From Chloroflexota bacterium (GTDB lineage Bacteria; Chloroflexota; Dehalococcoidia; Lucifugimonadales; SAR202-VII-2), in NCBI GenBank assembly GCA_003228115.1, contig QEVV01000001.1:596012-660011 (forward strand): a stretch of DNA of 64,000 nt, written 5' to 3'. A program made the translations under genes and the position numbers. The notes beneath the pieces were generated by a model. It saw only the letters and a program-made list of their open reading frames with translations. It was not told the DNA's origin and made no database searches. Every line of letters begins with the position of its first letter. The stretch's first letter is position 1. This document shows, in pieces, positions 12,574-21,316 of this stretch.

Positions 12574-12951
12574 ATGGACTCCGATCAAATCAAGCCCGGC
12601 CTGAAGGCCGAAATGCATCGCAAGGTCATCAAGAAGCTGAGCGTCGCCCCAGGGGGTCCAGGCGCTGGCTACGTCCTATCCAGCCCGTCAATGATTGGTC
12701 TCATGGAGAACACCTGCGTACAAGCCCTCCGCCCATACTTGCCGGAGGGATACGCCACCGTCGGTTACCACGTGGATGTCCGTCATTCCGCCCCAACGCC
12801 TCTGGGCGAGCAGGTACGGGTGACGGCTGAGCTCAACGAAGTCGATGGCAACAAACTGTTGTTCTCGGTTGAGGCCTTCTACGGAGAGAAGAGGATCGGT
12901 TCGGGCCTCCACCGCCGAGCCATCATCCCGATAAAGCCTCCCACTGCCTGA
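12574..12951 (+). CDS. Hotdog-fold thioesterase (FlK-like)
   Basis: A 125-residue single hotdog-domain protein. The pattern VLSSPSMIGLMENTCVQAL, then TVGYHVDVRHSAPTPLGEQV and GSGLHRRAII, matches the fluoroacetyl-CoA thioesterase-like branch, in which a Glu in the first helix and a His in 'HSAPTP' are catalytic. The acyl-CoA substrate is unknown. GGAGG lies 6 nt before ATG 12574. Only 4 nt separate its stop from the SDR gene, so the two form an operon and may act on the same acyl-CoA or ketone pathway. Confidence 0.8.
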   Translation: MDSDQIKPGLKAEMHRKVIKKLSVAPGGPGAGYVLSSPSMIGLMENTCVQALRPYLPEGYATVGYHVDVRHSAPTPLGEQVRVTAELNEVDGNKLLFSVEAFYGEKRIGSGLHRRAIIPIKPPTA

Positions 12952-12955
12952 AGCA

Positions 12956-13789
12956 ATGCAGGGCAAGGTCTGTCTCGTCACCGGCGCAACCTCAGGCATC
13001 GGCAAGGCCGCTGCTTTGGAGCTGGCCAAGCGGGGAGCCACCGTCGTCGGGGTTGGACGAAACCCAGCCAAATGCGAGGCTACCGCAGCACAAATCGAGG
13101 CAACGACCGGCAATCGACCCAATTTCCTCCTTGCCGACCTCTCCTCCCAAGCCGACATTCGACGCCTGGCTGTGGCGTTTCTGGAGAAACACGAACGGCT
13201 GGATGTGCTCGTCAACAACGCCGGCGCAATTAATCTCTCGCACCGAAAAACCGTCGACGGGCTTGAACTAACGTTTGCTCTCAATCATCTGGCCTATTTC
13301 TTGTTGACCTTATTGCTCCTGGATGTGCTGAAAGCGAGCGCCCCGTCCCGAGTCATCAACGTGTCTTCGACGGCCCACGAGCGCGCCGGAATCAACATAG
13401 ATGACCTTGCCGACCCTCTCAGTTATTCCGGCTTCGTCGCCTACTCACAGTCCAAGTTGGCCAACTTGCTGTTCACCTATGAAGCCACACGACGATTCGA
13501 CGGAGAGGGCGTCACATTCAACGCGCTACACCCCGGCCTCGTAGGGACCAACCTGCTATCGAGCAATGGTCTGCGCGGCCGAGTCGGGGGCTTGTTCCTG
13601 CGAGCGTTCGGGCGCGGCGTTTCCAAGGGCGCCAGGACGATAGTCTATCTAGCCACCGCGCCAGAGGTTGAGGGAGTGACCGGCAAGTACTTCGTTGATG
13701 AACGGGCGGTGGCCTCGTCCGTGCCTTCCCACGACGAGGGTCTGGCAACTGAGCTATGGGAGTTGAGTAGCAGGCTGACGAGCGTATAA
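12956..13789 (+). CDS. Short-chain dehydrogenase/reductase (retinol-dehydrogenase-like)
   Basis: A 277-residue classical-type SDR. The cofactor-binding TGATSGIGKAAALELA is near residue 9, NNAG is at ~88-91, and the catalytic Ser is in INVSST with Tyr/Lys in YSQSKLAN. The basic residue in GRNPAK after strand 2 favours NADP(H). The spacing and the LHPGLVGTNL segment resemble RDH/WWOX-type SDRs rather than FabG. It is translated right after the hotdog thioesterase (4-nt gap). The reaction is an NAD(P)-dependent alcohol/ketone interconversion; the substrate cannot be named. Confidence 0.85.
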   Translation: MQGKVCLVTGATSGIGKAAALELAKRGATVVGVGRNPAKCEATAAQIEATTGNRPNFLLADLSSQADIRRLAVAFLEKHERLDVLVNNAGAINLSHRKTVDGLELTFALNHLAYFLLTLLLLDVLKASAPSRVINVSSTAHERAGINIDDLADPLSYSGFVAYSQSKLANLLFTYEATRRFDGEGVTFNALHPGLVGTNLLSSNGLRGRVGGLFLRAFGRGVSKGARTIVYLATAPEVEGVTGKYFVDERAVASSVPSHDEGLATELWELSSRLTSV

Positions 13790-13810
13790 AGAACGGGAGT
13801 TCAGGCCAGG

Positions 13811-14746
13811 CTAGTCAGCCATGCCCAGCTGTCTGAGAAAGGCGGGGTCTCTTCGCCACTGGGGCCGCGCCTTGACCCACAATTCCAAGAAAATCTGTTT
13901 GCCCAACAGTGTTTCGATGTCCCCTCGGGCCTGGACGCCCACTTCCTTCAACGCTAGGCCGCCTTTGCCAAGGAGGATGAGCCGCTGGGAATCTTTCTCA
14001 GGATGGATGCGGATAGCGATGTGGGTCTTCCCTCCATGGTTCGTCGACTCATCAACCCACTCATCTATTGTCACTGCGGTTGCGTAGGGCAACTCTTGGT
14101 AGAAGAGCCTGAACAGCTTTTCTCGCACCATCTCTATGACCCGGAATCGCTCGGAGCGATCGGTGATCTGATCCGGCGGGAACATTGGCCCTGCCTCTGG
14201 CAGCCTCTTTACTACCAACTCCATCAGTAGGCCGATGCCATCGCTTCTCAATGCGCTGATAGGAACTATTTCAACGAATGCGTCGAGGCGTGAATACGCT
14301 TCTATGACAGGCAGCAAGGCTTCCTTTGCGACGGAGTCCACCTTGTTTATCGCCACGATGGCGGGAATACCACGGCGAACAAGGTCCTCCGCGAAGTAGC
14401 GTTCGACATCACCAGGCGTTCGGGGCTCCACGACCAAGACGGCGACATCTGCCTCTTCCAAAGCCCTTGCCCCCTCCTGTGACATTCTGCGGTCCATCTC
14501 ATCCCTGGCCCTGCCGATATAGCCTGGAGTGTCAAGGAAGGCTGCCTGGTATGCCTCTCGGTTGAGGACGCCAAGCATGCGGACGTGCGTGGTCTGTGGC
14601 CGGGGGCTGACGGCAGCCAGCTTGGTATCCATGATCCGGTTCAACAAGGTGGACTTGCCCACGTTTGGGCGCCCTACGACAGCAATGAACCCGGCGCGGA
14701 ATGCGTCGTCTGTATTGCCTTCGGACTCGGTCGGAAAACTGTTCAA
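13811..14746 (-). CDS. era: GTPase Era, 16S rRNA-binding ribosome assembly factor
   Basis: Assembly GTPase that binds the 3' end of 16S rRNA during 30S maturation. The 311-residue protein has G1 GRPNVGKST, switch I PRPQTTH, G3 DTPG, G4 NKVD and G5 SAL, followed by a C-terminal KH domain (ERQRLI-like region LILLGKGGLALKEVGVQAR). The start codon is TTG at 14746, supported by GGAGG 9 nt upstream; no ATG fits. It is divergent from the TIGR03086-type gene at 14877. ybeY, often linked to era, is elsewhere in the window (54.6 kb). Confidence 0.96.
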   Translation of the reverse strand: MNSFPTESEGNTDDAFRAGFIAVVGRPNVGKSTLLNRIMDTKLAAVSPRPQTTHVRMLGVLNREAYQAAFLDTPGYIGRARDEMDRRMSQEGARALEEADVAVLVVEPRTPGDVERYFAEDLVRRGIPAIVAINKVDSVAKEALLPVIEAYSRLDAFVEIVPISALRSDGIGLLMELVVKRLPEAGPMFPPDQITDRSERFRVIEMVREKLFRLFYQELPYATAVTIDEWVDESTNHGGKTHIAIRIHPEKDSQRLILLGKGGLALKEVGVQARGDIETLLGKQIFLELWVKARPQWRRDPAFLRQLGMAD

Positions 14747-14811
14747 GTGGTATAACCTCCAACTTCACCGTCATTGTACGTTGCGCAGGGTCCAACGGCG
14801 ACATTCCGCCC

Positions 14812-14840
14812 TTGACAAAGAGTAAGTTACAACTTACGGT
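14812..14840 (+). promoter_or_regulatory. Candidate sigma70 promoter with palindromic operator
   Basis: TTGACA (14812-14817) is a perfect -35 box. The 17-nt spacer holds the inverted repeat GTAAGTT-AC-AACTTAC (14822-14837) and is followed by TACGGT, a weak -10. An operator overlapping the core promoter would allow repression of the gene starting at 14877. The -10 match is poor, so the exact promoter is tentative. Confidence 0.5.
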
Positions 14841-14876
14841 CTTCTGGCAGATCAAACAGAAGGGGGCTTTTAAACT

Positions 14877-15434
14877 ATGGCAGAACAGTCCACACCGAAT
14901 CCCATCGAACTCTACGAGGCAGCTTCTCAGCGAGCCAGGCAGGTGATTGCCGGGGTCAAGGAGAGCCAGCTCAGCGACCCCACCCCCTGCGCCGATTGGA
15001 ACGTGCAGGCCCTGCGCGATCACCTCGTTGGGGGTCCGAGCCTCGGGTATGGCATGCTGGCCGGGTTGGGCCGTCAACCTGCCCCAGAGGCCGCAACTCC
15101 TCAGGACTCTTACCAGGAAGGCGTCGCTCGCTTTACGGCGGAGGCCAGGAAGGCCGGGGCCCTCGACCAGACGCTAGAGGCAGTGGGAGGAATGTCCGGC
15201 GCCCAATTCATGATGACCCTATTCATGGACACTTTCATACACTCATGGGACCTAGCCAAGGCCACCGGCCAGGACACAAACCTCGACGGGGGCCTCGCCT
15301 CCGTTATTTACGAAGCCTGGCAGCCCAATATGGACGGCCTCCGTGCTTCGGGCCGCGTCGGAGCCGCGGTGCAGGTGCCTGAAGACGCCAGTGTCCAGGA
15401 CAAGCTCATCGCGATGATGGGCCGCCAGCCTTAG
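14877..15434 (+). CDS. TIGR03086-like / mycothiol-dependent maleylpyruvate isomerase N-domain protein
   Basis: A 185-residue protein of the DinB/MDMPI-like four-helix type. The segment LSDPTPCADWNVQALRDHLVGG near residue 30-50 is the hallmark 'PTPC.DW.V..L..H' motif, with His as a metal ligand, and FMDTFIHSWDLAKATGQD (~115-132) supplies the second metal His. In related actinobacterial proteins this fold works with mycothiol or is of unknown function. It stands alone behind its own promoter/operator and is followed by a strong terminator. Its thiol connection is noteworthy given the GT/GNAT/PIG-L genes near 40 kb. Confidence 0.75.
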   Translation: MAEQSTPNPIELYEAASQRARQVIAGVKESQLSDPTPCADWNVQALRDHLVGGPSLGYGMLAGLGRQPAPEAATPQDSYQEGVARFTAEARKAGALDQTLEAVGGMSGAQFMMTLFMDTFIHSWDLAKATGQDTNLDGGLASVIYEAWQPNMDGLRASGRVGAAVQVPEDASVQDKLIAMMGRQP

Positions 15435-15457
15435 TTTTTTCGAACGCGTTCGAAAAA

Positions 15458-15492
15458 GCGGCCCCGGCGAATGCCGGGGCCGCTTTCGTTTT
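15458..15492 (+). terminator. Rho-independent terminator after the TIGR03086-like gene
   Basis: GCGGCCCCGGC / GCCGGGGCCGC form an 11-bp perfect stem with a GAAT tetraloop (15458-15483), followed by TTTCGTTTT. It is directly preceded by a second palindrome, TTTTTCGAACG/CGTTCGAAAAA (15436-15457), so two hairpins are stacked after the stop codon. Confidence 0.9.
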
Positions 15493-15510
15493 CCACAAGT
15501 CAATCCGAAC

Positions 15511-16101
15511 CTACATCTCCGTTGGCGTTTGCCTTGGGCCATACCCTTGGTAGTACCGGTTGGTGTCAGGCTCATAGCGGCCCTGCAAGAAACCACCGGA
15601 CTTCTCGCTGCGGATGATCACCGCAACCGTCCGTTCTTCGCCGCTCTGCTCCGTGTGTATCTGGTGGGGCGGGACTAGGTCTACATCGCCGGGACCGACC
15701 ACGAAGCTGCCATCCAACTGGACCTCGGCATAGTCCGGTTTGGAGCCGTCGTCGAGCCGCTTGTAACGTTCGATAGTCTCGGTGCCATCAAGGACGCCGT
15801 AGAGCGTGTAGATATGGGCGTGGTCGTGAATGCGGCCGTGAATGTTGGGCAGCTTGGTTAGTCCGTTGACGGCAAACCCGTAATCGGGGTCTTCATAAAA
15901 GAGCAAGTTCTCAGCCCGCCCGTCCTTGACCACACAGTCGGGCCACTGCTTGGAACTGCGCTGCACCTCCGGATCAGCGAGGAGTTCGCTGAGGATGGGC
16001 GTCAGCTTCTCCCACCGCTTGGCCAAGTCCGGCTCCTGAGCGAATAGCTCTCGCGTCTTGGCCACAAACCTTCCCAATGCTGTCTCCGTCTTGATGACCA
16101 T
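15511..16101 (-). CDS. Cupin / cysteine-dioxygenase-like metalloprotein
   Basis: About 196 residues from ATG 16101 (AGGAGG 7 nt upstream); the frame continues to 16194 without support. After a helical N-terminus (LGRFVAKTRELFAQEPDLA) comes a cupin barrel with IHGRIHDHAHIYTLYGVLDG, providing two His ligands, and GDVDLVPPHQIHTEQS, providing another. This layout matches the cysteine-dioxygenase-like / predicted metal-dependent double-stranded beta-helix enzymes. The Fe-thiol oxidation activity is a family possibility, not shown. It is separated by ~100 nt from the downstream end of the VOC gene on the same strand. Confidence 0.75.
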   Translation of the reverse strand: MVIKTETALGRFVAKTRELFAQEPDLAKRWEKLTPILSELLADPEVQRSSKQWPDCVVKDGRAENLLFYEDPDYGFAVNGLTKLPNIHGRIHDHAHIYTLYGVLDGTETIERYKRLDDGSKPDYAEVQLDGSFVVGPGDVDLVPPHQIHTEQSGEERTVAVIIRSEKSGGFLQGRYEPDTNRYYQGYGPRQTPTEM

Positions 16102-16203
16102 GCCGTCCTCCTTGCCCACGACTGGGCTCACGCCTTTGCCGACCATGTGTTTTGCCAACGATACCTTCATGAACTCGCCGGTACAACCCGGCAATAACCA
16201 TGC

Positions 16204-16608
16204 CTACCAAGGATCATACGATCCGAAGTTCCAAATGTGCCCCTCAGGATCACGAGCGAAATAGAGACGGTGGCCGTGGGGTTGGTCGGCGATCTCGACG
16301 GCGATATCAGCTCCTGCAGCCTTCACCTGCCGATAATGGGCGTCAATGTCTTCCACGAAGATGTACGGGACCTGGGTGACCTTGCCGCCACTGGGCGTCG
16401 ACATGAGGCCGCTGACATCGTCGTCACCAGCGGAACGCAACATGATCATGCCGTTTCCCAGGGTGAGTTGGGCGTGGATAATGGCCCCACCCTCACCCGG
16501 CAACACCACACGCCGCTCGAAGCCGAAGGCCTCGCAAAGCCAATCGATGGCAGCGCCCGCGTCCTTGTAAAAGATCAAAGGGATGATGTTCCCCTTTGAG
16601 TTGGTCAT
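16204..16608 (-). CDS. VOC (glyoxalase/bleomycin-resistance-like) family protein
   Basis: A 134-residue vicinal-oxygen-chelate protein. IIPLIFYKDAGAAIDWLCEA is the first beta-alpha module and VPYIFVEDIDAHYRQVKAAG the second, ending with YFARDPEGHIWNFGSYDPW, whose 'DPEGH.W.F' is typical of the PhnB-like/glyoxalase group. ATG 16608 is preferred (GGAGGG upstream); the frame is open to 16668. Ligand or substrate is unknown. It sits between the cupin gene (downstream) and the membrane protein gene (upstream), all on the minus strand. Confidence 0.82.
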   Translation of the reverse strand: MTNSKGNIIPLIFYKDAGAAIDWLCEAFGFERRVVLPGEGGAIIHAQLTLGNGMIMLRSAGDDDVSGLMSTPSGGKVTQVPYIFVEDIDAHYRQVKAAGADIAVEIADQPHGHRLYFARDPEGHIWNFGSYDPW

Positions 16609-16639
16609 GTCGTCATTTCCCTCCGTCGACTGTTGTGTC

Positions 16640-18220
16640 TTAGTCCCCAGATGGGATTTCTTTGGCAAGCCTGCGTTCCAGTCTTGAGAGAAAGACAGTA
16701 GCGGAAATGCCGTACGCTCCTGTGATACCTATGGCGAGCAATGCGGCGGTTTCATAGCGAGGTATGGAGGACTGAGACCAGAGGACAAATGGGATCATAA
16801 ATAGCCCTAAGCTCAAGGCGGCCGCCAATACGGTCAAGAGCCACCAAATGTCATCGACCTCCTGGAGGGCTCTCTGACTAAGCACGTAAGCAGACAACAG
16901 AACAGTAATAAAGACGCTAAAAACGAGTAGGCCGACGCTTGCCGCGCCGGTGCCCCCGACTGGAGAACTCAAGACAACAGCACCTGCCCAGAGAGTTGCG
17001 GCAATCAGAGGGTAGATTATTGCTGCGTGGCTGGAGCGCCAGAGACGTCTTGTAACGACAACCCACAGCAATGGGGCCAATCCCAGGGCGAGGACCACAG
17101 GCATCTCTAGGTCTTTGCCCAGCCTGCCGCCATCGTCGAAGCGCCCATACGCGCCAACAGTGACCCATTGATGATCTCCATTCTCAGTAATAACGAGGAC
17201 ACCCTGTTGGCTCATAGCGAAAATCGCGTTGCCGGTTTCTCGATGTACGACGCCACCGACTGGTACGGGCTTCATAATGAGATCCAGTTCGCCTCTCTGC
17301 CCAAGCCCGTCCAGGTACAACTGATGCACGTCGCCGTAGATAGGGGTTAGGTCAACTACTTCCGCCCACGTCTCCCCACGATCAATGGAACGTTCGATCG
17401 CCTGGTGATGCTCAAAGCGAAAGCGGATCTGCGGATCGAGCGGATTGATGAGTCTGCCAGCCAAAGAAATGCACCGCCGAATGGGTGCGGTAGATGTCTC
17501 CCGCCATCTAAGACCTCCATCATTGCTAACGTACCTCATCTGTTGGCTCTCCCACCCGTCGTCGTAGCCTTGGCCAACGAACGCGTACAAATCACCATTG
17601 ACGGAGGCAAGGCAGGTAATGCCATAGTCCTTAGTGGGATCAGGCTCACTAGACGTGGCCACCGTTGCCAGCACGCCTAAAGCCACAACGGTGGGGGCAA
17701 TGGCCCGCAACATGGGCTGATTGGGGTCCTGCCTCCTCCACACCCACCAACCTATGAGAAGCCCTGGCAACGTGAGAACGTCGGTCCAGTCCCGCTCCAT
17801 GGCCACAGTCCAACCGGTGAGTAGGCTCAGGAGGCGGAGGGTAACCCCATGCACAGGATCGACCGTATTGAAGAGGCCATACCAGAGGCCCACACTGCCG
17901 AACGCAAGGAGCGCCACCGTTCGTTCGTGGTGCCGGAACCGCTGGGGCACCAACCAAGCCAGGGGGAGAGCGAAGATGAGGGGGGTGAAGGCCACCCAGG
18001 TGACGTCGCTGAGTTTGCCCGTCCACCATGTCCCCCACAGGTCCTTGAAGACGTGGTCGTTGGCCAGCATCAGCAGGATCACGCCGATGATAACCGGGTG
18101 TGCTAGGGCTAGCAGCGCTCGCCTAAAGGCTAGGTTTTGCACCAAATCACAATGGGAAAGAGCCGCAGCAGGAGGGGGGTTCTTCGTAGGGCGTGGATGA
18201 CATGCCGGAACTATACACAT
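16640..18220 (-). CDS. Multi-pass membrane protein with a BNR/Asp-box extracytoplasmic domain
   Basis: A 526-residue protein I cannot assign to a named family. The N-terminal ~190 residues hold several hydrophobic helices (e.g. HPVIIGVILLMLA; WVAFTPLIFALPLAWLV). A soluble middle of ~150 residues has two Asp-boxes, SNDGGLRW and SIDRGETW, the S-x-D-x-G-x-x-W hallmark of sialidase/BNR beta-propellers. The C-terminal ~170 residues carry five or six more membrane spans. The soluble part lacks enough repeats for a whole propeller. The weak start context at ATG 18220 leaves the N-terminus uncertain. It lies 72 nt downstream of the FG-GAP lipoprotein gene and may be co-expressed with it. Confidence 0.7.
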   Translation of the reverse strand: MCIVPACHPRPTKNPPPAAALSHCDLVQNLAFRRALLALAHPVIIGVILLMLANDHVFKDLWGTWWTGKLSDVTWVAFTPLIFALPLAWLVPQRFRHHERTVALLAFGSVGLWYGLFNTVDPVHGVTLRLLSLLTGWTVAMERDWTDVLTLPGLLIGWWVWRRQDPNQPMLRAIAPTVVALGVLATVATSSEPDPTKDYGITCLASVNGDLYAFVGQGYDDGWESQQMRYVSNDGGLRWRETSTAPIRRCISLAGRLINPLDPQIRFRFEHHQAIERSIDRGETWAEVVDLTPIYGDVHQLYLDGLGQRGELDLIMKPVPVGGVVHRETGNAIFAMSQQGVLVITENGDHQWVTVGAYGRFDDGGRLGKDLEMPVVLALGLAPLLWVVVTRRLWRSSHAAIIYPLIAATLWAGAVVLSSPVGGTGAASVGLLVFSVFITVLLSAYVLSQRALQEVDDIWWLLTVLAAALSLGLFMIPFVLWSQSSIPRYETAALLAIGITGAYGISATVFLSRLERRLAKEIPSGD

Positions 18221-18292
18221 TCGGCACCGATCGCGCAGGGCTAACGCAAGCTCCTCGGGCAGGCCAAAAGGTCCATGAGCCCCAGGACTCCG

Positions 18293-19618
18293 CTAGGGCC
18301 AAATGCGAAGCGTCCCATCTTCACGCCCCGCAGCGACCGATATCCTGTTGTCGCTGCCCTCCACGGCTGCGAGGTTGGTTGAGAGCCTCCCGCCGATGGG
18401 CAGCCGCCAATCCACTTCTGCGCCCCCTTCCACCCGCTGTATCCCCCAAAGCTCAGCCTGCGACTGATCTGGAGCCAGTAGTTCCACCCTCCCATCGCCG
18501 TCGAAATCGCCTGCCAGCGCCATGTCCAGGTTTCGGGAGCCGATGCGGTGGGTGCTGGCCCCTGCCAGCGTTGCCACGATATCCAGTGAGCCATTTCTGA
18601 GTCGGTAGAACTCCACGATGCCGCCTATGTGAGGCGTCATCACTACTGCCAGTTCAAGCTCACCGGAGGGCCCAAACGGAGCGACCGCCAACTGATGCCG
18701 CCAGCGGCCGCCACGCCCAATGGGTGGACCCTCCGCTACTATCTGGCCAGCCTCGTCGTAAACAACGATCCTCGATCCGACTTCAGCATCACTTACTGTA
18801 ACGACTATCTCCCGAACGCCATCCCCATTAAGGTCAGCCCAGATCGGCGCTATCCCTTCGACAACAGCGTCTGGCTGAATTGGAATCGCGGTCACTACGC
18901 GAACCGCCGGTTGGGTCTCCACCAGAACGATTGAACCGGCCTCAACGCGATCACCCACCACACCGTGAGGGTAGCGAGTGGTGGCGTCGGCCAAGAGAAG
19001 AATGCGGCCCTCGCCATCGGTCAGGAGCCGGGAGTCGGGCAGTGCACGTAGGGCAAGGCGGCCCGTTTCGACTCCACCGGAAGACAGGACGAGGTCGCCA
19101 TCGGCCTCCACGAAGACCAATCCGGCCTCAGAGGGCAGGATCACCGGATGTGTTTGCAGCGACGCTGTGTTAGGCGCAACGACAAGTCTCAGCCGACCAT
19201 CAGCGACCCTTAACAAAGGGGGCATCCCTGGAGGCAACGCACTTGGAAGCACGTCAATGGCCACGACCTCCCTACCGGACAATGCGAATCCCTGAACCAG
19301 ACCTTCCTGAGACACAGCCACCCAGACGCTGCCCTCACCCAGGGGGGCACCCACAACCCACGCTGGCTCGCCATTGAGCAGGATATCAATCGGTTCAACG
19401 TTGGGGAGGGCGCCTTCGCCGTCGACTAGCAGGTTGCCATCTGGGCGGTGGTGGGTAAATCCAAAAACAGCGGCGGATGTATGTTCGTTGGTCTGTGCCG
19501 GGACAGGGGAGGAGGCCTCGCTACAAGAAGCACCGAGAAGTGCCGCGGCCGCAACTAACCCGGTCAGGAAGTACCGAGCGCGGGAGCGCCTCCTGAGCTC
19601 GTTGGGCGGATTCGACAC
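18293..19618 (-). CDS. Lipoprotein with FG-GAP/VCBS-type repeats
   Basis: A 441-residue exported lipoprotein. The N-terminus has Arg-rich residues, a hydrophobic run FLTGLVAAAALLGASC and a lipobox ending at Cys (~32). Two calcium-binding FG-GAP-like loops are visible, ADLNGDGVREIVV and GDFDGDGRVELLAP, inside a region of repeated beta strands consistent with a propeller. It is likely anchored on the outside of the cell; ligand unknown. The start is GTG at 19618 with GAGAAG upstream, a weak context. The upstream MetE-like gene is separated from it by a terminator. Confidence 0.7.
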   Translation of the reverse strand: MSNPPNELRRRSRARYFLTGLVAAAALLGASCSEASSPVPAQTNEHTSAAVFGFTHHRPDGNLLVDGEGALPNVEPIDILLNGEPAWVVGAPLGEGSVWVAVSQEGLVQGFALSGREVVAIDVLPSALPPGMPPLLRVADGRLRLVVAPNTASLQTHPVILPSEAGLVFVEADGDLVLSSGGVETGRLALRALPDSRLLTDGEGRILLLADATTRYPHGVVGDRVEAGSIVLVETQPAVRVVTAIPIQPDAVVEGIAPIWADLNGDGVREIVVTVSDAEVGSRIVVYDEAGQIVAEGPPIGRGGRWRHQLAVAPFGPSGELELAVVMTPHIGGIVEFYRLRNGSLDIVATLAGASTHRIGSRNLDMALAGDFDGDGRVELLAPDQSQAELWGIQRVEGGAEVDWRLPIGGRLSTNLAAVEGSDNRISVAAGREDGTLRIWP

Positions 19619-19680
19619 TAGCTTCTCACGCCAAGAATTCCTTCAAAGATACCAAGCAATCCCGTCAGGGACGAGCGCGG

Positions 19681-19721
19681 GCAAAAACAATACGGCCAGC
19701 CGTGAAAGGCTGGCCGTATTG
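19681..19721 (-). terminator. Rho-independent terminator after the MetE-like gene
   Basis: A 14-bp perfect stem CAATACGGCCAGCC / GGCTGGCCGTATTG (19688-19701 with 19708-19721) with a 6-nt loop is followed on the minus strand by TTTTTGC. It ends the transcript of the gene at 19881-21068, ~160 nt past its stop. Confidence 0.85.
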
Positions 19722-19880
19722 CAGCAATGGACGTGATATTCCTTATCTGTCAATCAACCGACAGTGCTAATCGGAGTCTTGCCTAGTGGCTTTCATCTAT
19801 CGCTAATACATTAAGCTGGCGATGCGTTTGAGCCCGTCGCCTTGCCCTTGCCCCTTGTGCCCGGAGCCTTCTGAATCCGT

Positions 19881-21068
19881 CTAACCCCAAACCTGAGCAA
19901 CGGTTTCCATGATGCGCTCCAGCTTGCGCCACTGGTCATCTTGGTCCAGCACAACGGAGAACATTCCGCCAAACCCACATTGCGGGCTGAGAGCCAACTG
20001 ATCCAGTGGTATGTATCGGGTGGCCTCATCAATGCGCCGCTTTAGGTCGTCGACGGTTTCCAATTGGGCGCTCTTGGTAGTGACCAGGCCTAGCACCACG
20101 AGCTTGCCCTTGGGTATGAATCGGAGCGGCTCGAATCCACCAGCCCGCTCACTGTCGTATTCCAACAAGAAGCGCTGATGGTCTAGGCCAGTGAACAGGC
20201 GTTCCGCAATGGCATCGTAGAATCCCTCACGATGCCAGCGGGGTACGACCTCGCCCGTTTTGCTATCACGGCCCCTTGGATTTCCCCTGCAGAGGTGAAT
20301 GCCGAAGGTCACGTCAGGAAAGCCAGCGATGACAGCATTGTCCGCTCTCATTGAGCGTTCCATGTTCTCGTCCGGGTCCTCTCCCCTATCCCGCATCTGC
20401 TGCAGAGACCGTGGGTCGATGTAGGAGGTGTACCCTGGAGCGTCGATCTGAACGTAGCGGCAGCCGGCGTCAGCCAACCCACCGACGATCTCTCGCTCTA
20501 TTCCCACAACGTCAGCTAGAAACTCATCCTGGCCAGCGTAGACGGCGGTTGATCTCTCGTAAGCGAACCGCTGGCTGATTCGATCTGGACTGACCAACGC
20601 CACCTTCACAGGCCGCTCCGCAAGGCTTGCAGCGAATCGGTACTCATCCAACGGCACATTTCGGACCAGACGCAGCCGCTCAACAACGGGCCGCCTCGTG
20701 ACGATGGCGGGGCCTGGCGTCTCCATCCCGCTGTTCCTCTGGCCAGTGTTTATATGAGCGTCCTCTTCCTGCTCCATGTAATAGGGAGACACATCAGTCG
20801 GCACGTCGAAGCCAGACACCGAGTCGGCGAAGCTGTCCTGGAAATTGCGGCGTCTGAATTCTCCGTCAGTGAGCACGGGAAAGTTGAGAGCCTCCTGCCC
20901 TGCGATAACGTCCCGGATCGCTTGGTCTTGGGCCTCGCTTAACTCCTGGTCCGTGGCCTGGCCACGAATGTTATGGGAAAAGGCTTCACTCAGCGCAACG
21001 GGGGCGGACAAACTCCCCACCTGGTCGGCCCGAATCAGATTCAAATCAGTTGTGTTGGCAGAAGACAT
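19881..21068 (-). CDS. Cobalamin-independent methionine synthase-like (MetE C-terminal domain) protein
   Basis: A 395-residue stand-alone UROD/MetE-type TIM barrel, matching the C-terminal catalytic half of MetE. Zinc ligands can be placed: His and Cys in GIHLCRGN, Glu in LEYDSE and Cys in LSPQCGFGG. RADQVGSLSAP near the start and YVQIDAPGYT are further family signs. Without the N-terminal folate-binding half, such short forms transfer methyl groups from other donors (corrinoids or S-methyl compounds in known cases); the donor here is unknown. GAGGAAGAG precedes ATG 21068. It has its own terminator and looks monocistronic. Confidence 0.85.
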   Translation of the reverse strand: MSSANTTDLNLIRADQVGSLSAPVALSEAFSHNIRGQATDQELSEAQDQAIRDVIAGQEALNFPVLTDGEFRRRNFQDSFADSVSGFDVPTDVSPYYMEQEEDAHINTGQRNSGMETPGPAIVTRRPVVERLRLVRNVPLDEYRFAASLAERPVKVALVSPDRISQRFAYERSTAVYAGQDEFLADVVGIEREIVGGLADAGCRYVQIDAPGYTSYIDPRSLQQMRDRGEDPDENMERSMRADNAVIAGFPDVTFGIHLCRGNPRGRDSKTGEVVPRWHREGFYDAIAERLFTGLDHQRFLLEYDSERAGGFEPLRFIPKGKLVVLGLVTTKSAQLETVDDLKRRIDEATRYIPLDQLALSPQCGFGGMFSVVLDQDDQWRKLERIMETVAQVWG

Positions 21069-21316
21069 CGCTCTTCCTCAAGACGTAGTGGATTATGGCT
21101 ACCGACGGCAACAGCAAGGGCTCAAATCAGTTAAAGAATGGGAGCCGCCGCCAACCTGACTGCGATTGTACCATTCCCTTTCATCAGGGTCGGCCATTTC
21201 CAAGCCCCAACACCGATTTGACCGGTCGGGTCATTAGCAAGTACCGTTCCCAAGTTCTGCATCAAAGAGCTTGCGATTCATCACTGACAACACACACTTG
21301 TTGGCCGGAGGCACAC

